Source: JBPRGH01 sp051418055
GTDB taxonomy: Bacteria > Bacteroidota > Bacteroidia > Cytophagales > Cyclobacteriaceae
DNA: 64,000 bases
NCBI GenBank assembly: GCA_051418055.1
Contig: JBPRGH010000044.1
Location: forward strand, 1-64,000
Direction: 5' to 3'
A program made the translations under genes and the position numbers. Positions 43,159 to 52,498 of the stretch are shown here, in pieces; the first letter of the stretch is position 1; each line of letters begins with the position of its first letter. The notes under the pieces are model-generated. The model did no database searches, was not told the origin of the DNA, and saw nothing but the letters and a program-made list of their open reading frames with translations.

Positions 43159-46029
43159 CTATTTCATGGAAATTGGCGTTACCACAGGGTTGCCATCCTT
43201 ATCAACAAGGACAGGGTTTCCGGCACCTTCTACTTTTAAACGTTCGAGCTGTGTAGCCTTATCTCCAACAACTACATATACCATAGTTCCCAGGTCCATG
43301 TACTTATTAACAAGCTCCTGTACTTGTTCTTTAGTCATACCTTGCAGTACTTTCTGCTCCTGGTCTATATAGTCTAAAGAACGGTTATAAGTGCTTATGT
43401 TTTGTAGTATTCCAACCAGGCTACCAAGTGTTTCAAACTTCCGGGTATTCTGCTTTATTAAGGCAGTTTTTGTCTTCTCCAGGTCATCTTCTGTATATGT
43501 TGCAGCATAATTCCCGATCACTTCCTTAAAAGTCTCCATGGATTCGGCTGTTACATTTGACCTTACACTTGATGAAGCTATCCACGGGGCCTTCTCATTG
43601 CTGTTTCGCAGATATGAATAAGCACCATATGTATAGCCTTTTTCTTCTCTAAGGATCTGGAAAAGGCGTCCTCCCGAACCGGAACCTAACCGGTAATTTG
43701 CAACATCCAGTTTATAATGGTCTTTATGGCTTGTAGGTACTGTAAGCCTTCCGATCATTATTGCAGATTGTTTGGCATCCGGAATGTCAACAAAATAAAG
43801 TTGCGGGCTTGAAGGGGCATCAGGAGCATCATAAGAAGGTATCTCTACTTCCTTAGCTGCCCAGCCTTCTTCTAACCCTGCAAGGGAAGCTTTAGCCTGA
43901 TCTTTTGGAATATTTCCGGCTATATGAAAGCTTGCTATGGAAGGTGAAAAATACTTCTCGTAGTATGCCTTCATATCATCAATAGTGATTGATTCAAGAG
44001 ATTCCTCTGTACCAATACTTGGTTTTGCTAAAATATGCTCCGATCCATAAACCATTTTATTGAAAACATTACTTGCCAATGCATTAGGATTTGCATTCAT
44101 TTGCTGAATTCGGTTTATCGTGCTTTTTTTAATGCGGTCAAACTCTTTTTCATCCCAGCGAGGCTCCAGAAGCATTTCTCTTACCAGGTCAAGGGTTGCC
44201 TGATAGTTTCTTGATAAAGTATTTCCTGAAACGGTAATATACTCATCACTGGTGTACATGCTGATATTGGCACCTAATTGGCCGATAGCATCTTCCAACT
44301 CTTCAGGAGTTTTGGTTTTCGTACCTTCCATCATAAGATCGGTGATCATATAGGCAACACCAACTTTTTCAGGGTTATCAGCCATATGGCCGCCTTTAAT
44401 ACGAATACTGAAGTTAACCAGCGGAAGCTCATTTGCTTCAATGCCATAAACATTCATTCCATTGCTAAGGCTGCTTGTCCAGATAACAGGAGGATTCAAT
44501 AAAGGAGCTTCACCAAATTCAGGCTCTACAGAACGATCAAATGAGCTTGGTGTTTTCACTATCTCCTCCTGAGGCTCCTGATCTATCATTGCAGTTTCCG
44601 TATGAGCGGTTATTTCTTCCTCTTTTATATCTGCTTTTTTTGCATTAGAAAGAGCAAGCTCTGCGTTTCCTTTGGGAACAAAGCTGGTTACAATATATGG
44701 CTGGTTTTTGATATACTTATTGTAAGCCGCCATTACATCTTGAGTAGTTACTGCTTTTATATTGGCAATATCTTCTTTGATAAAATCAGGGCTTCCGGCA
44801 TATTCATTGTAGAAACCAAGTTGGAAAGCTTTTCCTAAAACGCTACTTATGCCATTATAAAATCCTGTTTCCAATCCTGCTTTTATTCTATCAAGGTCTT
44901 TTTGATTTACACCTTCTTCTTCGAATTTTGCAAAAGCTTCAAAAATTGCTGCCTTTACAGTATCAAGGTCCACACCCTGATTTGCACGCACACGAATGCC
45001 AAATGTTCCTGCCAACTCCTGTGAGCTGTTATATGCGGAAGCATTCGGAGCTAATTCTTTATTTTCTACTATAACTTTGTATAAAGGAGCACGCTTTCCG
45101 TCTGAAAGGATTTGACCTAATGCATTAAGTGTCCAGCTGTCTTCATGGTACTGTTCTACCGTAGGGTAAGTCATTGTTAGCTCAGGCAGCTTTGCGAAAT
45201 TATCTTCATGATAAATAGAGATAACAGAATCAAGCTTAACTGGCTGAGGGTCCATTGGCGTATCAACACCCCTTGAAGGAATTTCTCCAAAATATTTTTT
45301 AACCAGTTCCTGAGTTTTTTCTTTATCAAAATCACCCGCAATTACTAAAGTTGCATTATTAGGTCCATAATACTGCTCATAAAACTCCTTAACATCTTCA
45401 AGAGTAGCATTTTGGAGGTCTTCCAATTCCCCTATTGTAAGCCAATTGTAAGGGTGGTTTGAAGGATATAGTGATTTACTTATCACAGCTCTTGTATGCC
45501 CGTATGGGCGATTGTCATAATTCTGGCGTTTTTCATTTTTCACCACTGGTTTTTCACCTTCAAGACTGGCTGTGGTAACTGAATTAATAAAATAACCCAT
45601 GCGGTCAGATTCCATCCACATTACTTTTTCAAGTGCATCTTTAGGTACCACTTCATAATAAACTGTGTAATCCGAGGAGGTGCCGCCATTAAAGGTTCCG
45701 CCCCATTCATTGATGTTTTTGAAGAAGCCTCCATCAGGAACGTTTTCAGAGCGCTGGAACAGCATATGTTCAAAGAAGTGCGCAAATCCAGTCCGGCCAG
45801 GCTTTTCACGGTTTGAGCCTGCATGGACAACAATAGCTACAGCTACAATAGGATCTGATTTATCCTGATGTAGAATTACATCAAGTCCGTTTTCAAGCGT
45901 CACCTTTTCATAGTCCACATTCAATTCCTGTGAACCGGACGCTGACTCTTCATTATCTTTTATGTTGCAGGAAGAGATGATTATTAAGCCTGCAAAAAAC
46001 AGGCTAAATACTTTTAGTGTTTGTATCAT
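43159..46029 (-). CDS. M16 family zinc metallopeptidase lipoprotein (pitrilysin type)
   Basis: The 956-residue protein has a type II signal (lipobox IISSC, Cys21). The N-terminal M16 unit carries the inverted zinc motif HxxEH in GFAHFFEHMLF (about residues 84-91), followed by NEWGGTFNGGTSSDYTVYYE. A second, inactive M16 repeat occupies the C-terminal half (from about 500: NVYGIEANELPLVNFSIRIKGG). Both halves have typical paired strand patterns (LVIAGDFDKEKTQELVKKYFG; FHIAGNIPKDQAKASLAGLE). It would degrade peptides in the periplasm. It is divergent from the 46126 gene. Confidence 0.92.
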   Translation of the reverse strand: MIQTLKVFSLFFAGLIIISSCNIKDNEESASGSQELNVDYEKVTLENGLDVILHQDKSDPIVAVAIVVHAGSNREKPGRTGFAHFFEHMLFQRSENVPDGGFFKNINEWGGTFNGGTSSDYTVYYEVVPKDALEKVMWMESDRMGYFINSVTTASLEGEKPVVKNEKRQNYDNRPYGHTRAVISKSLYPSNHPYNWLTIGELEDLQNATLEDVKEFYEQYYGPNNATLVIAGDFDKEKTQELVKKYFGEIPSRGVDTPMDPQPVKLDSVISIYHEDNFAKLPELTMTYPTVEQYHEDSWTLNALGQILSDGKRAPLYKVIVENKELAPNASAYNSSQELAGTFGIRVRANQGVDLDTVKAAIFEAFAKFEEEGVNQKDLDRIKAGLETGFYNGISSVLGKAFQLGFYNEYAGSPDFIKEDIANIKAVTTQDVMAAYNKYIKNQPYIVTSFVPKGNAELALSNAKKADIKEEEITAHTETAMIDQEPQEEIVKTPSSFDRSVEPEFGEAPLLNPPVIWTSSLSNGMNVYGIEANELPLVNFSIRIKGGHMADNPEKVGVAYMITDLMMEGTKTKTPEELEDAIGQLGANISMYTSDEYITVSGNTLSRNYQATLDLVREMLLEPRWDEKEFDRIKKSTINRIQQMNANPNALASNVFNKMVYGSEHILAKPSIGTEESLESITIDDMKAYYEKYFSPSIASFHIAGNIPKDQAKASLAGLEEGWAAKEVEIPSYDAPDAPSSPQLYFVDIPDAKQSAIMIGRLTVPTSHKDHYKLDVANYRLGSGSGGRLFQILREEKGYTYGAYSYLRNSNEKAPWIASSSVRSNVTAESMETFKEVIGNYAATYTEDDLEKTKTALIKQNTRKFETLGSLVGILQNISTYNRSLDYIDQEQKVLQGMTKEQVQELVNKYMDLGTMVYVVVGDKATQLERLKVEGAGNPVLVDKDGNPVVTPISMK

Positions 46030-46125
46030 TGTTTTTTAGTTGGTAATTAAAACGAATATAAGGTTATAATTAACAATATTTAAGAAATTTATGACTAGTG
46101 GAGGATTTTAACACTTAATGGATCA

Positions 46126-49116
46126 ATGACACAATATATAAAAATATATTTTGCTGTAATAGTTATCATCTGTGCTGTTTCATCGGTAAAGGGACAAATG
46201 GTATTTGATAATGCACCTCCATCGATAGACTGGCGGCAGCTGAGAACACCTCACTTTAAAATTATTTATCCTGCAAATTTTGAGGACAATGCCCAAAAGT
46301 TGGCAAATAAGCTGGAAGCCATCTATCAGCCGGCTTCTGCTACTTTAAACACTTCACCAAAACCTATTCCCATAATTTTACAAAACAGAAATTCAGTATC
46401 TAATGGATTTGTAACACTTTCTCCAAGAAGATCAGAGTTTTTCACTATGCCTCCCCAGGACTACAATTTCTTAGGTACCAACACCTGGCTTGATCTTTTG
46501 GCGGTTCATGAGTACCGGCATATAGTGCAATTTGATAAAAGTAAAACAGGTGTAACTAAAATTGCACGATATTTATTTGGCGAAAATGGCCAGGCAGCAT
46601 TGGCTGTAGCAGCAGCACCAAGATGGTTTTGGGAGGGTGATGCTACTCTAACGGAAACCTTATTTACTCCCAGCGGAAGAGGTAGGATACCAGACTTTAA
46701 CCGTGTATACAGAACAAATTTACTGGCCAAAAAAGATTACACCTATACAAAACAACACTTGCAGTCGTACAAAGATATGATCCCGAACCATTACGTTTTA
46801 GGATATAACTATGTTACTCACTTAAGAAGAAGAACAAATGACCCGGAAATATGGGAAAAAGTTTCAGAAAGGTCCTTTAAACTACCTGTTATTCCGGCAA
46901 GGTTTTCTTCCTCATTAAAAAAATATACAGGACAAAATATAGTCAAAAATTACAATCTGATGCAGGATGAGCTTGAGGAGCTGTGGACGACACAAATGGA
47001 AGTTCTGGATCCCGAGGAGTATGAACTTTTGCTGGATGCACCTAAAGTATTTACCGGTTATCATTATCCGCAGCTATTAGAGAACGGAAATATAGTTGCA
47101 TTAAGAAATGGGTTGGGAGACGCGGATCATTTTGTGATACTGGATAGCACAGGTAAAGAGCTGAAGAGGTATTTTCCGGGAGTATATAATAATTCAGGAT
47201 TTCTTTCTGTTTCTCGGAACCGGCTGGTGTGGAATGAAATATTTGTAGATGTCAGATATCAAAAAGAAAGTTCTTCAGTAATAAAGACATATAATTTTGA
47301 AGATGGTAATGTTCGTACCTTAACTACTAACAGCAGATATACAGGGGCAGCAGTATCCCCTGACGGATATAAGATTGTTACCAGCCTTACAACTGAAGGC
47401 CAGGAGCATTTTCTTGTTGTCCTCGATTATTACACAGGGGAGGAAATAAAAAGATTCGCCACAGCTGACAACAGCTATTTAAGTATGGCAAGGTTTTCTA
47501 ACAATGGGAAGAGGATCGTTTCACTTCTTACCAATCAAGAGGGAAAAAGTGTAGTGGCTTTTGATTATGAAACAGGGCAGGCTGAAATATTATTACCAAT
47601 GGGACATGAAAATGTAGGGCATCCTGTTTTATATGGTAACTATCTGTTTTTCAATTCTCCGGTTAATGGCATTGATAATATTCATGTACTGGATCTTACC
47701 ACCAATCAACGTTACCAGGTTACAAACAGTAGGTACGGAGCTTATAACCCCGACATTGATACTGTTAACCGGGTGATCTACTTTAATGATTTCCAGCCTA
47801 TGGGTATGAATATTGCCAAAATTGATTTTGATCCTTCGCAATGGATACCTCTTGAGGAGGCTCCGGTGGCAAGGGTAAATTTATACGAGCCCCTGCTGGA
47901 GCAGGAAAATATGCAGCAGCTAAATGAAGAGGGGGAGCAGAAGGTTTATGCTACGGAAGATTATCATTCTATACTGAATATCATTAACCCTCACAGTTGG
48001 GGGCCTCTTGCTACATCCGATCTTAATTCTGTAGATATAGGTGTTTATTCTGATGATATACTAAGAACTACCGGCATTGGAGCCGGATATGAATATAATA
48101 TTAATGATAACAGCGGATTTTATTTTGCAGAGATAACTTATCAGGGATTACTGCCCATCTTTGATTTCAGAGTGGAAAAAGGTAGCCGCATAAGTACTAT
48201 TGATATTAATGATCAGGAGCTGGATTATAAATGGGATGAAACTACCTATTTATCCGGAATAAGGATCCCGCTGACGCTTACAAGGTCAAAATTTCATTCT
48301 CGAATGGAGGTAGGTTATAATCTTGGTATTCGACAGATCTCTAATTACGACAACCCTGTTTTACCAGAGTTAAATGGTTTACCTAATCGAATATTACCCA
48401 TTTCAGATTCACTGGCTTTTTTTCTCAGAAGTGAGGTGGATAATGGTACCCTTAAATTCGGAAATATTAATTTCTTTTACTATCTGCTACACAAACGTAG
48501 CTTAAGGGATCTTAATAGCCGGTGGGGAGCAGTTATTAATGTTGAACATTTTAATACTATTGATCAAAATGACAATGATTTTAATGGACGGTTACTGGCT
48601 TTCAGAGGTACGGCTTACTTTCCATCCCCCGTGTTTTTGATAAACAGGGATATATTTAAGCACCATAGTTTATTTTTCAGGTACAATTATCAGGAGAGGG
48701 AAGATGAACTATCGCAGGACCTGTATTTCTTCAGGAACCGTATCTTTATGCCCAGAGGTTATTCATTTCCGTCCCATTCAACCTTTCATTCTTTTTCGGC
48801 CAATTATAAATTTCCATTTTTGTATCCTGACTTAGAGATTGGTCCTGTGTTATATATTAAACGCGCCAAGCTCAATCTTTTTTATGATTATGGCTATGGT
48901 ACCGGAAAGAATTATTTTGTGCAATATGAACCGCCTGTTGGCAGAGTCTTTTTTTCTGACCTGACGAGTACATATAGCTCTATAGGAACAGAGTTAACAT
49001 TTGATATTAATGTATTGAGATTTCCTGTTGAAATTGATCTTGGAGTGCGATATAGCTATACTTTAGATGAGAAAGAATCACGGTTTGAGTTCCTTCTTAT
49101 GAACATAGGTTTTTAA
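46126..49116 (+). CDS. Large outer-membrane protein: gluzincin-like domain, beta-propeller and barrel
   Basis: The 996-residue exported protein has a signal peptide (VIVIICAVSSVKGQ). An N-terminal domain has the metalloprotease motif HEYRH (residues 128-132) followed at about residue 170 by WFWEGDATLTE, which could supply the glutamate ligand, so it is of gluzincin type. The central part (about 300-600) is a TolB/WD-like propeller (DGYKIVTSLTTEGQEHFLVVLDYYTGEE; NGKRIVSLLTNQEGKSVVAFDYETGQAE). The C-terminus (from about 640) has barrel-type strands ending EFLLMNIGF, as in surface-antigen proteins. Function is unknown; a surface-anchored protease or translocation protein is inferred. It is divergent from the M16 protease gene. 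Confidence 0.72.
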   Translation: MTQYIKIYFAVIVIICAVSSVKGQMVFDNAPPSIDWRQLRTPHFKIIYPANFEDNAQKLANKLEAIYQPASATLNTSPKPIPIILQNRNSVSNGFVTLSPRRSEFFTMPPQDYNFLGTNTWLDLLAVHEYRHIVQFDKSKTGVTKIARYLFGENGQAALAVAAAPRWFWEGDATLTETLFTPSGRGRIPDFNRVYRTNLLAKKDYTYTKQHLQSYKDMIPNHYVLGYNYVTHLRRRTNDPEIWEKVSERSFKLPVIPARFSSSLKKYTGQNIVKNYNLMQDELEELWTTQMEVLDPEEYELLLDAPKVFTGYHYPQLLENGNIVALRNGLGDADHFVILDSTGKELKRYFPGVYNNSGFLSVSRNRLVWNEIFVDVRYQKESSSVIKTYNFEDGNVRTLTTNSRYTGAAVSPDGYKIVTSLTTEGQEHFLVVLDYYTGEEIKRFATADNSYLSMARFSNNGKRIVSLLTNQEGKSVVAFDYETGQAEILLPMGHENVGHPVLYGNYLFFNSPVNGIDNIHVLDLTTNQRYQVTNSRYGAYNPDIDTVNRVIYFNDFQPMGMNIAKIDFDPSQWIPLEEAPVARVNLYEPLLEQENMQQLNEEGEQKVYATEDYHSILNIINPHSWGPLATSDLNSVDIGVYSDDILRTTGIGAGYEYNINDNSGFYFAEITYQGLLPIFDFRVEKGSRISTIDINDQELDYKWDETTYLSGIRIPLTLTRSKFHSRMEVGYNLGIRQISNYDNPVLPELNGLPNRILPISDSLAFFLRSEVDNGTLKFGNINFFYYLLHKRSLRDLNSRWGAVINVEHFNTIDQNDNDFNGRLLAFRGTAYFPSPVFLINRDIFKHHSLFFRYNYQEREDELSQDLYFFRNRIFMPRGYSFPSHSTFHSFSANYKFPFLYPDLEIGPVLYIKRAKLNLFYDYGYGTGKNYFVQYEPPVGRVFFSDLTSTYSSIGTELTFDINVLRFPVEIDLGVRYSYTLDEKESRFEFLLMNIGF

Positions 49117-49141
49117 TACCTGTTAATTTGAAAATCAAATA

Positions 49142-49173
49142 TTTGAATATCGGGCAATTAAGGTCTAATTTTG
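49142..49173 (+). promoter_or_regulatory. Promoter of the dihydrolipoamide acetyltransferase gene
   Basis: TTTG (49142-49145), a 20-bp spacer and TAATTTTG (49166-49173), matching TAnnTTTG exactly, sit 23 bp before the ATG. Confidence 0.7.
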
Positions 49174-49195
49174 ACGCCTAAAATAAAATGATAAT

Positions 49196-50833
49196 ATGGC
49201 TGAAGTAATAAAGATGCCGAAAATGAGTGACACCATGGAAGAAGGTGTCATTGCTTCCTGGCTTGTAAAAGAAGGTGATAAAGTAAGTTCTGGGGATATC
49301 CTTGCAGAAGTAGAAACTGATAAAGCCACCATGGAGCTGGAATCTTACGAAGACGGCACTATTTTATATATTGGACCTAAAGAAGGCGATGCTGTCCCAA
49401 TTGATGGTGTCATAGCTATTATTGGTGAAAAAGGAGAGGATTATAAGAGCCTTTTAGAGCAGGAGAAGGGTGGAGGAGAGAAAAAAGCCGAAGCTAAGGA
49501 AGAGAAACCTGCAGCTAAAGAAGAATCTGCCGAAGATATTGATACTTCTGATATAAATGCTTCTGTTATCACCATGCCAAAGATGAGTGATACAATGACA
49601 GAAGGTACTATTGCCTCATGGTTGAAAAAAGAAGGAGACAAGGTGAGCTCTGGTGATATTCTCGCAGAAGTAGAGACTGATAAAGCTACAATGGAGCTCG
49701 AGGCTTATGAGGATGGTACGCTACTATATATAGGACCTAAAGAAGGCGAAGCTGTTCCTATTGATGGTGTGATTGCCATTATCGGTGAAAAAGGAGCAGA
49801 TTATCAGAAATTATTAAAGGCTCATGAGCAAAAGGCTGCCAGTGAGGATAAAGAAGAAAAAGAAGAAGAGCAGGAAGTTGTAAAAGAAGAGGCTAAAGAA
49901 GTTGTAACAAGTTCTGTTAAAGGTGAGAATGAAGAAGCTACACAAACTGAAGAAGGTCGTGTAAAAGCTTCTCCACTGGCCCGCAAAATGGCTGAAGAGC
50001 TTGGTTATGATATTTCTAAAATAAAAGGTAGCGGAGATCATGGTAGAATAGTAAAGAGAGATGTTGAGGAATATAAACCTGCTGCCGAAGCCCCTGCGGC
50101 AAAAGAAGACAAAGGTGCAGCGCCTGTTCAGATCCCTCAGGTAGTAGGAGAAGAGCAGTACGAGGAGAAGAATATTTCCCAGATGCGTAAAACAATTGCT
50201 AAACGGCTGGCGGAAAGTAAATATTCTGCTCCTCATTTCTACCTGACCATGGAAATTGATATGGATAAAGCAATAGAGGCACGCAAGTCCATGAATGAAT
50301 TCAGTCCTGTAAAACTGTCGTTTAATGATCTGGTAATTAAAGCTTGTGCTGTTGCATTACGTCAGCATCCGAAAGTCAACTCCAGCTGGCGCGGTGATAA
50401 GATACGCTACAATAAACATGTACATATAGGTGTTGCCGTAGCCGTAGAGGAGGGTTTGTTAGTTCCTGTAGTGAGATTTGCCGATAACAAATCACTTAGC
50501 CATATTTCTGCTGAAGTGAAGCAGTTGGGTGAGAAAGCAAAAAATAAGCAATTACAGCCTAGTGAATGGGAAGGCAATACCTTTACCATCAGTAACCTGG
50601 GAATGTTTGGTATTGAAGAATTTACGGCTATTATTAATCCGCCGGATTCTTGTATCCTGGCTGTAGGGGGGATAAAAGAAACTCCTGTAGTGAAGAATGG
50701 GCAGGTTGTACCGGGTAACCGCATGAAAGTTACCCTTTCCTGTGATCACAGGGTAGTTGATGGGGCCTCAGGGGCTGCCTTCCTTCAGACAGTAAAAAAT
50801 CTATTGGAAGAACCGGTAAGGATCCTGGTTTGA
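49196..50833 (+). CDS. Pyruvate dehydrogenase complex dihydrolipoamide acetyltransferase (E2) with two lipoyl domains
   Basis: The 545-residue protein carries two lipoyl domains (about 1-84 and 123-206) with the lipoylated lysine in VETDKATMELE. They are 88% identical at the protein level (74 of 84 aligned positions). Alanine- and glutamate-rich linkers follow, then a peripheral-subunit-binding domain (VKASPLARKMAEELGYDISKIKGSGDHGRIVKRDVEEY) and the catalytic acyltransferase with SCDHRVVDGASGAAFL (HxxxDG). It is the pyruvate dehydrogenase E2 core enzyme that transfers acetyl groups to CoA. E1 genes are not adjacent. A promoter lies at 49142-49173. Confidence 0.92.
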   Translation: MAEVIKMPKMSDTMEEGVIASWLVKEGDKVSSGDILAEVETDKATMELESYEDGTILYIGPKEGDAVPIDGVIAIIGEKGEDYKSLLEQEKGGGEKKAEAKEEKPAAKEESAEDIDTSDINASVITMPKMSDTMTEGTIASWLKKEGDKVSSGDILAEVETDKATMELEAYEDGTLLYIGPKEGEAVPIDGVIAIIGEKGADYQKLLKAHEQKAASEDKEEKEEEQEVVKEEAKEVVTSSVKGENEEATQTEEGRVKASPLARKMAEELGYDISKIKGSGDHGRIVKRDVEEYKPAAEAPAAKEDKGAAPVQIPQVVGEEQYEEKNISQMRKTIAKRLAESKYSAPHFYLTMEIDMDKAIEARKSMNEFSPVKLSFNDLVIKACAVALRQHPKVNSSWRGDKIRYNKHVHIGVAVAVEEGLLVPVVRFADNKSLSHISAEVKQLGEKAKNKQLQPSEWEGNTFTISNLGMFGIEEFTAIINPPDSCILAVGGIKETPVVKNGQVVPGNRMKVTLSCDHRVVDGASGAAFLQTVKNLLEEPVRILV

Positions 50834-50850
50834 TATAATCAGAATAAACA

Positions 50851-50878
50851 ATCCTTCTCTGAAAATTCAGGGGAGGAT
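50851..50878 (+). terminator. Weak hairpin between E2 and hslV
   Basis: ATCCTTCTCTGA and TCAGGGGAGGAT pair with two G-T wobbles. No T run follows, so termination is uncertain and it may act as an mRNA spacer. Confidence 0.35.
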
Positions 50879-50913
50879 AATTGTCTTCCAATAAGAATAA
50901 TTAGTTAATTAGA

Positions 50914-51459
50914 ATGGGAAAAACTCAAATAAAATCAACCACGGTATTAGCCGTAGTACATAATGGTCAGGTAGCAATTGGGGCAGATGGTCAGGCTACA
51001 ATGAACAATTATGTCGCGAAGAGCAATGTTAAAAAGATCCGTTCACTGCAGGATGGTAAAATAGTAACAGGCTTTGCAGGCTCTACCGCTGATGCATTTA
51101 CGTTACTGGAAAGATTTGATGCGAAGTTAAACAGCTATGGAGGCAATATGAAACGTGCCGCCATAGAATTAGCTAAAGACTGGCGTACGGATCGTTACCT
51201 GCGTAAGCTTGAAGCGATGCTGATAACAGCTGATAAAAATGAATTGCTGATCGTTTCGGGAACCGGTGATGTGCTGGAGCCGGATAATCAGATTGCGGCA
51301 ATAGGATCAGGGGCAATGTATGCGCAATCGGCAGCTTTAGCGCTTAAGAAACATGCTTCTCAGCTGACGGCAGAGGAGATTGTTAAAGAAGCTTTAAGTA
51401 TAGCAGCTGATATCTGTATTTATACAAATCATAATATTGTAGTAGAAAAAGTAGGATGA
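50914..51459 (+). CDS. hslV: ATP-dependent protease proteolytic subunit HslV
   Basis: HslV is the peptidase of the HslUV complex, cytoplasmic, with an N-terminal threonine nucleophile. The 181-residue protein has an eight-residue propeptide before TTVLAVVHNGQVAIGADGQAT, so Thr9 would be exposed on processing. Further signature blocks: NVKKIRSLQDGKIVTGFAGSTADAFTLLERFD, ELAKDWRTDRYLRKLEAML, and ICIYTNH. The ATPase hslU is not in the window, although the two are often adjacent in other bacteria. The gene is 80 bp after E2 and one base before arsC. Confidence 0.95.
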   Translation: MGKTQIKSTTVLAVVHNGQVAIGADGQATMNNYVAKSNVKKIRSLQDGKIVTGFAGSTADAFTLLERFDAKLNSYGGNMKRAAIELAKDWRTDRYLRKLEAMLITADKNELLIVSGTGDVLEPDNQIAAIGSGAMYAQSAALALKKHASQLTAEEIVKEALSIAADICIYTNHNIVVEKVG

Positions 51460-51460
51460 T

Positions 51461-51802
51461 ATGCTAAGGATTTACCATAACCCTCGATGCCGTAAAAGCA
51501 GAGAGGCACTACAGATAATAGAAGAAAAAGGTGAAACAGTGGAGGTAGTGGAGTACCTTAAAACCCCTCCCACAAAAGATGAGCTTAGAAAAGTCGTGGA
51601 GATGCTGGGTATCCCTGCAGAGGACCTGGTAAGAAAGAATGAGGATCTGTATAAGGAAAGTTATAAAGGTAAAGACATAAACGATGAGGACTGGCTTGTA
51701 ATTCTTTCGGAAAATCCGAAGCTTATTGAAAGGCCAATTATCATTAAAGAAGATCAGGCTGTGATCGGAAGGCCCCCTGAGAAGGTAAATGAGCTTTTGT
51801 GA
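51461..51802 (+). CDS. arsC: ArsC family arsenate reductase (glutaredoxin-type)
   Basis: The 113-residue protein has the catalytic Cys10 in YHNPRCRKSREALQIIEE, then VEVVEYLKTPPTKDELRKVVEMLG, with the trailing arginine in ENPKLIERPIIIKEDQAVIGRPPE. It belongs to the ArsC/Spx thioredoxin-fold family; arsenate reduction or a related thiol reductase role is expected. It starts one base after hslV and shares an operon with it. A wobble-paired terminator follows (51824-51857). It is the cysteine-containing counterpart of the 31704 protein. Confidence 0.85.
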   Translation: MLRIYHNPRCRKSREALQIIEEKGETVEVVEYLKTPPTKDELRKVVEMLGIPAEDLVRKNEDLYKESYKGKDINDEDWLVILSENPKLIERPIIIKEDQAVIGRPPEKVNELL

Positions 51803-51823
51803 TTATAACCTATATAACTGTGT

Positions 51824-51857
51824 AAAGGGGTTCGGAGTAGCAACTTCGAATCCTTTT
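51824..51857 (+). terminator. Terminator after arsC
   Basis: GGGGTTCG pairs with CGAATCCT (with two G-T pairs), followed by CTTTTTATTTT. Confidence 0.6.
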
Positions 51858-51870
51858 TATTTTCCACCTC

Positions 51871-52004
51871 CCGGTCATCCCGACGACAGGAGAGATCTTC
51901 CTCCTCGACTAGCAGTATGTGCTAGAAAAGAAGTAAGATTTCTCACTTCGCATAACTGTTGTTTTAAACCTTTAGCTTAGATAGGCTACGTTCGAAATGA
52001 CCGG
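51871..52004. repeat. MITE-like element with perfect 8-bp terminal inverted repeats
   Basis: CCGGTCAT (51871-51878) and ATGACCGG (51997-52004) bound a 134-bp non-coding element followed by seven T. The interior contains several short palindromes (for example near CTAGCAG...CTAG). The starting motif GGTCATCC recalls the element at 15350-15480. Confidence 0.65.
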
Positions 52005-52055
52005 TTTTTTTAGAGGTTTGGCTATATTAGTTTATCTTGGGCAAATAGCAAATAC

Positions 52056-52340
52056 TCAAATAACCTGTATATCCTCTACTGCTCTTATTGGAATAGCTAT
52101 ACCACCTTTCAACATCAGGTTATCAGGGCCTACAGCCCAAACTGTTGTTTCTACCATCCTGTGAGAATGATTATCAAGCTGAAAATTAATCCTTACCTTG
52201 ATTTTTTCCAGGTTACCTAATGTTTGTGCACGATGTAGCTCTGCCATTCGCAATTTTTTCTGGACTTCATCGGAAATTACTTCTTCATGAGAAAATTTCA
52301 CATTCGCCAGCTCCTCTTTTTTCATCAGTATTGCTTCCAT
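52056..52340 (-). CDS. Conserved hypothetical protein (94 residues)
   Basis: The protein reads KKEELANVKFSHEEVISDEVQKKLRMAELHRAQTLGNLEK and then strand-rich VRINFQLDNHSHRMVETTVWAVGPDNLMLKGGIAIPIRAVEDIQVI. It begins with a helical segment and ends with beta strands, resembling a small beta-barrel or Sm-like fold; function unknown. A start at M6 (52325) is also possible. It stands alone between the MITE-like element and the thioesterase gene. Confidence 0.6.
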   Translation of the reverse strand: MEAILMKKEELANVKFSHEEVISDEVQKKLRMAELHRAQTLGNLEKIKVRINFQLDNHSHRMVETTVWAVGPDNLMLKGGIAIPIRAVEDIQVI

Positions 52341-52498
52341 AGGCAGATATCTTTGATAAAAGGTAAGAAAATTATGGAAGAAATCAAAGGGTAATACAAG
52401 CTATTGAAACTTTATCCGCCTTCTCCAAATACAATTTTTTTTCATTTATTTTGAGGTAGAAAGAAATCCCACAGTGGCAAATTGGATTGTACTTTATA

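Noticed and set aside
49814..50236. 140-residue minus-strand frame inside the E2 gene
   Set aside because: It is the antisense of the lysine/glutamate-rich linker, giving a phenylalanine-rich low-complexity translation.
51789..51980. 63-residue plus-strand frame after arsC
   Set aside because: It runs through the terminator and MITE-like element and has no protein-like pattern.
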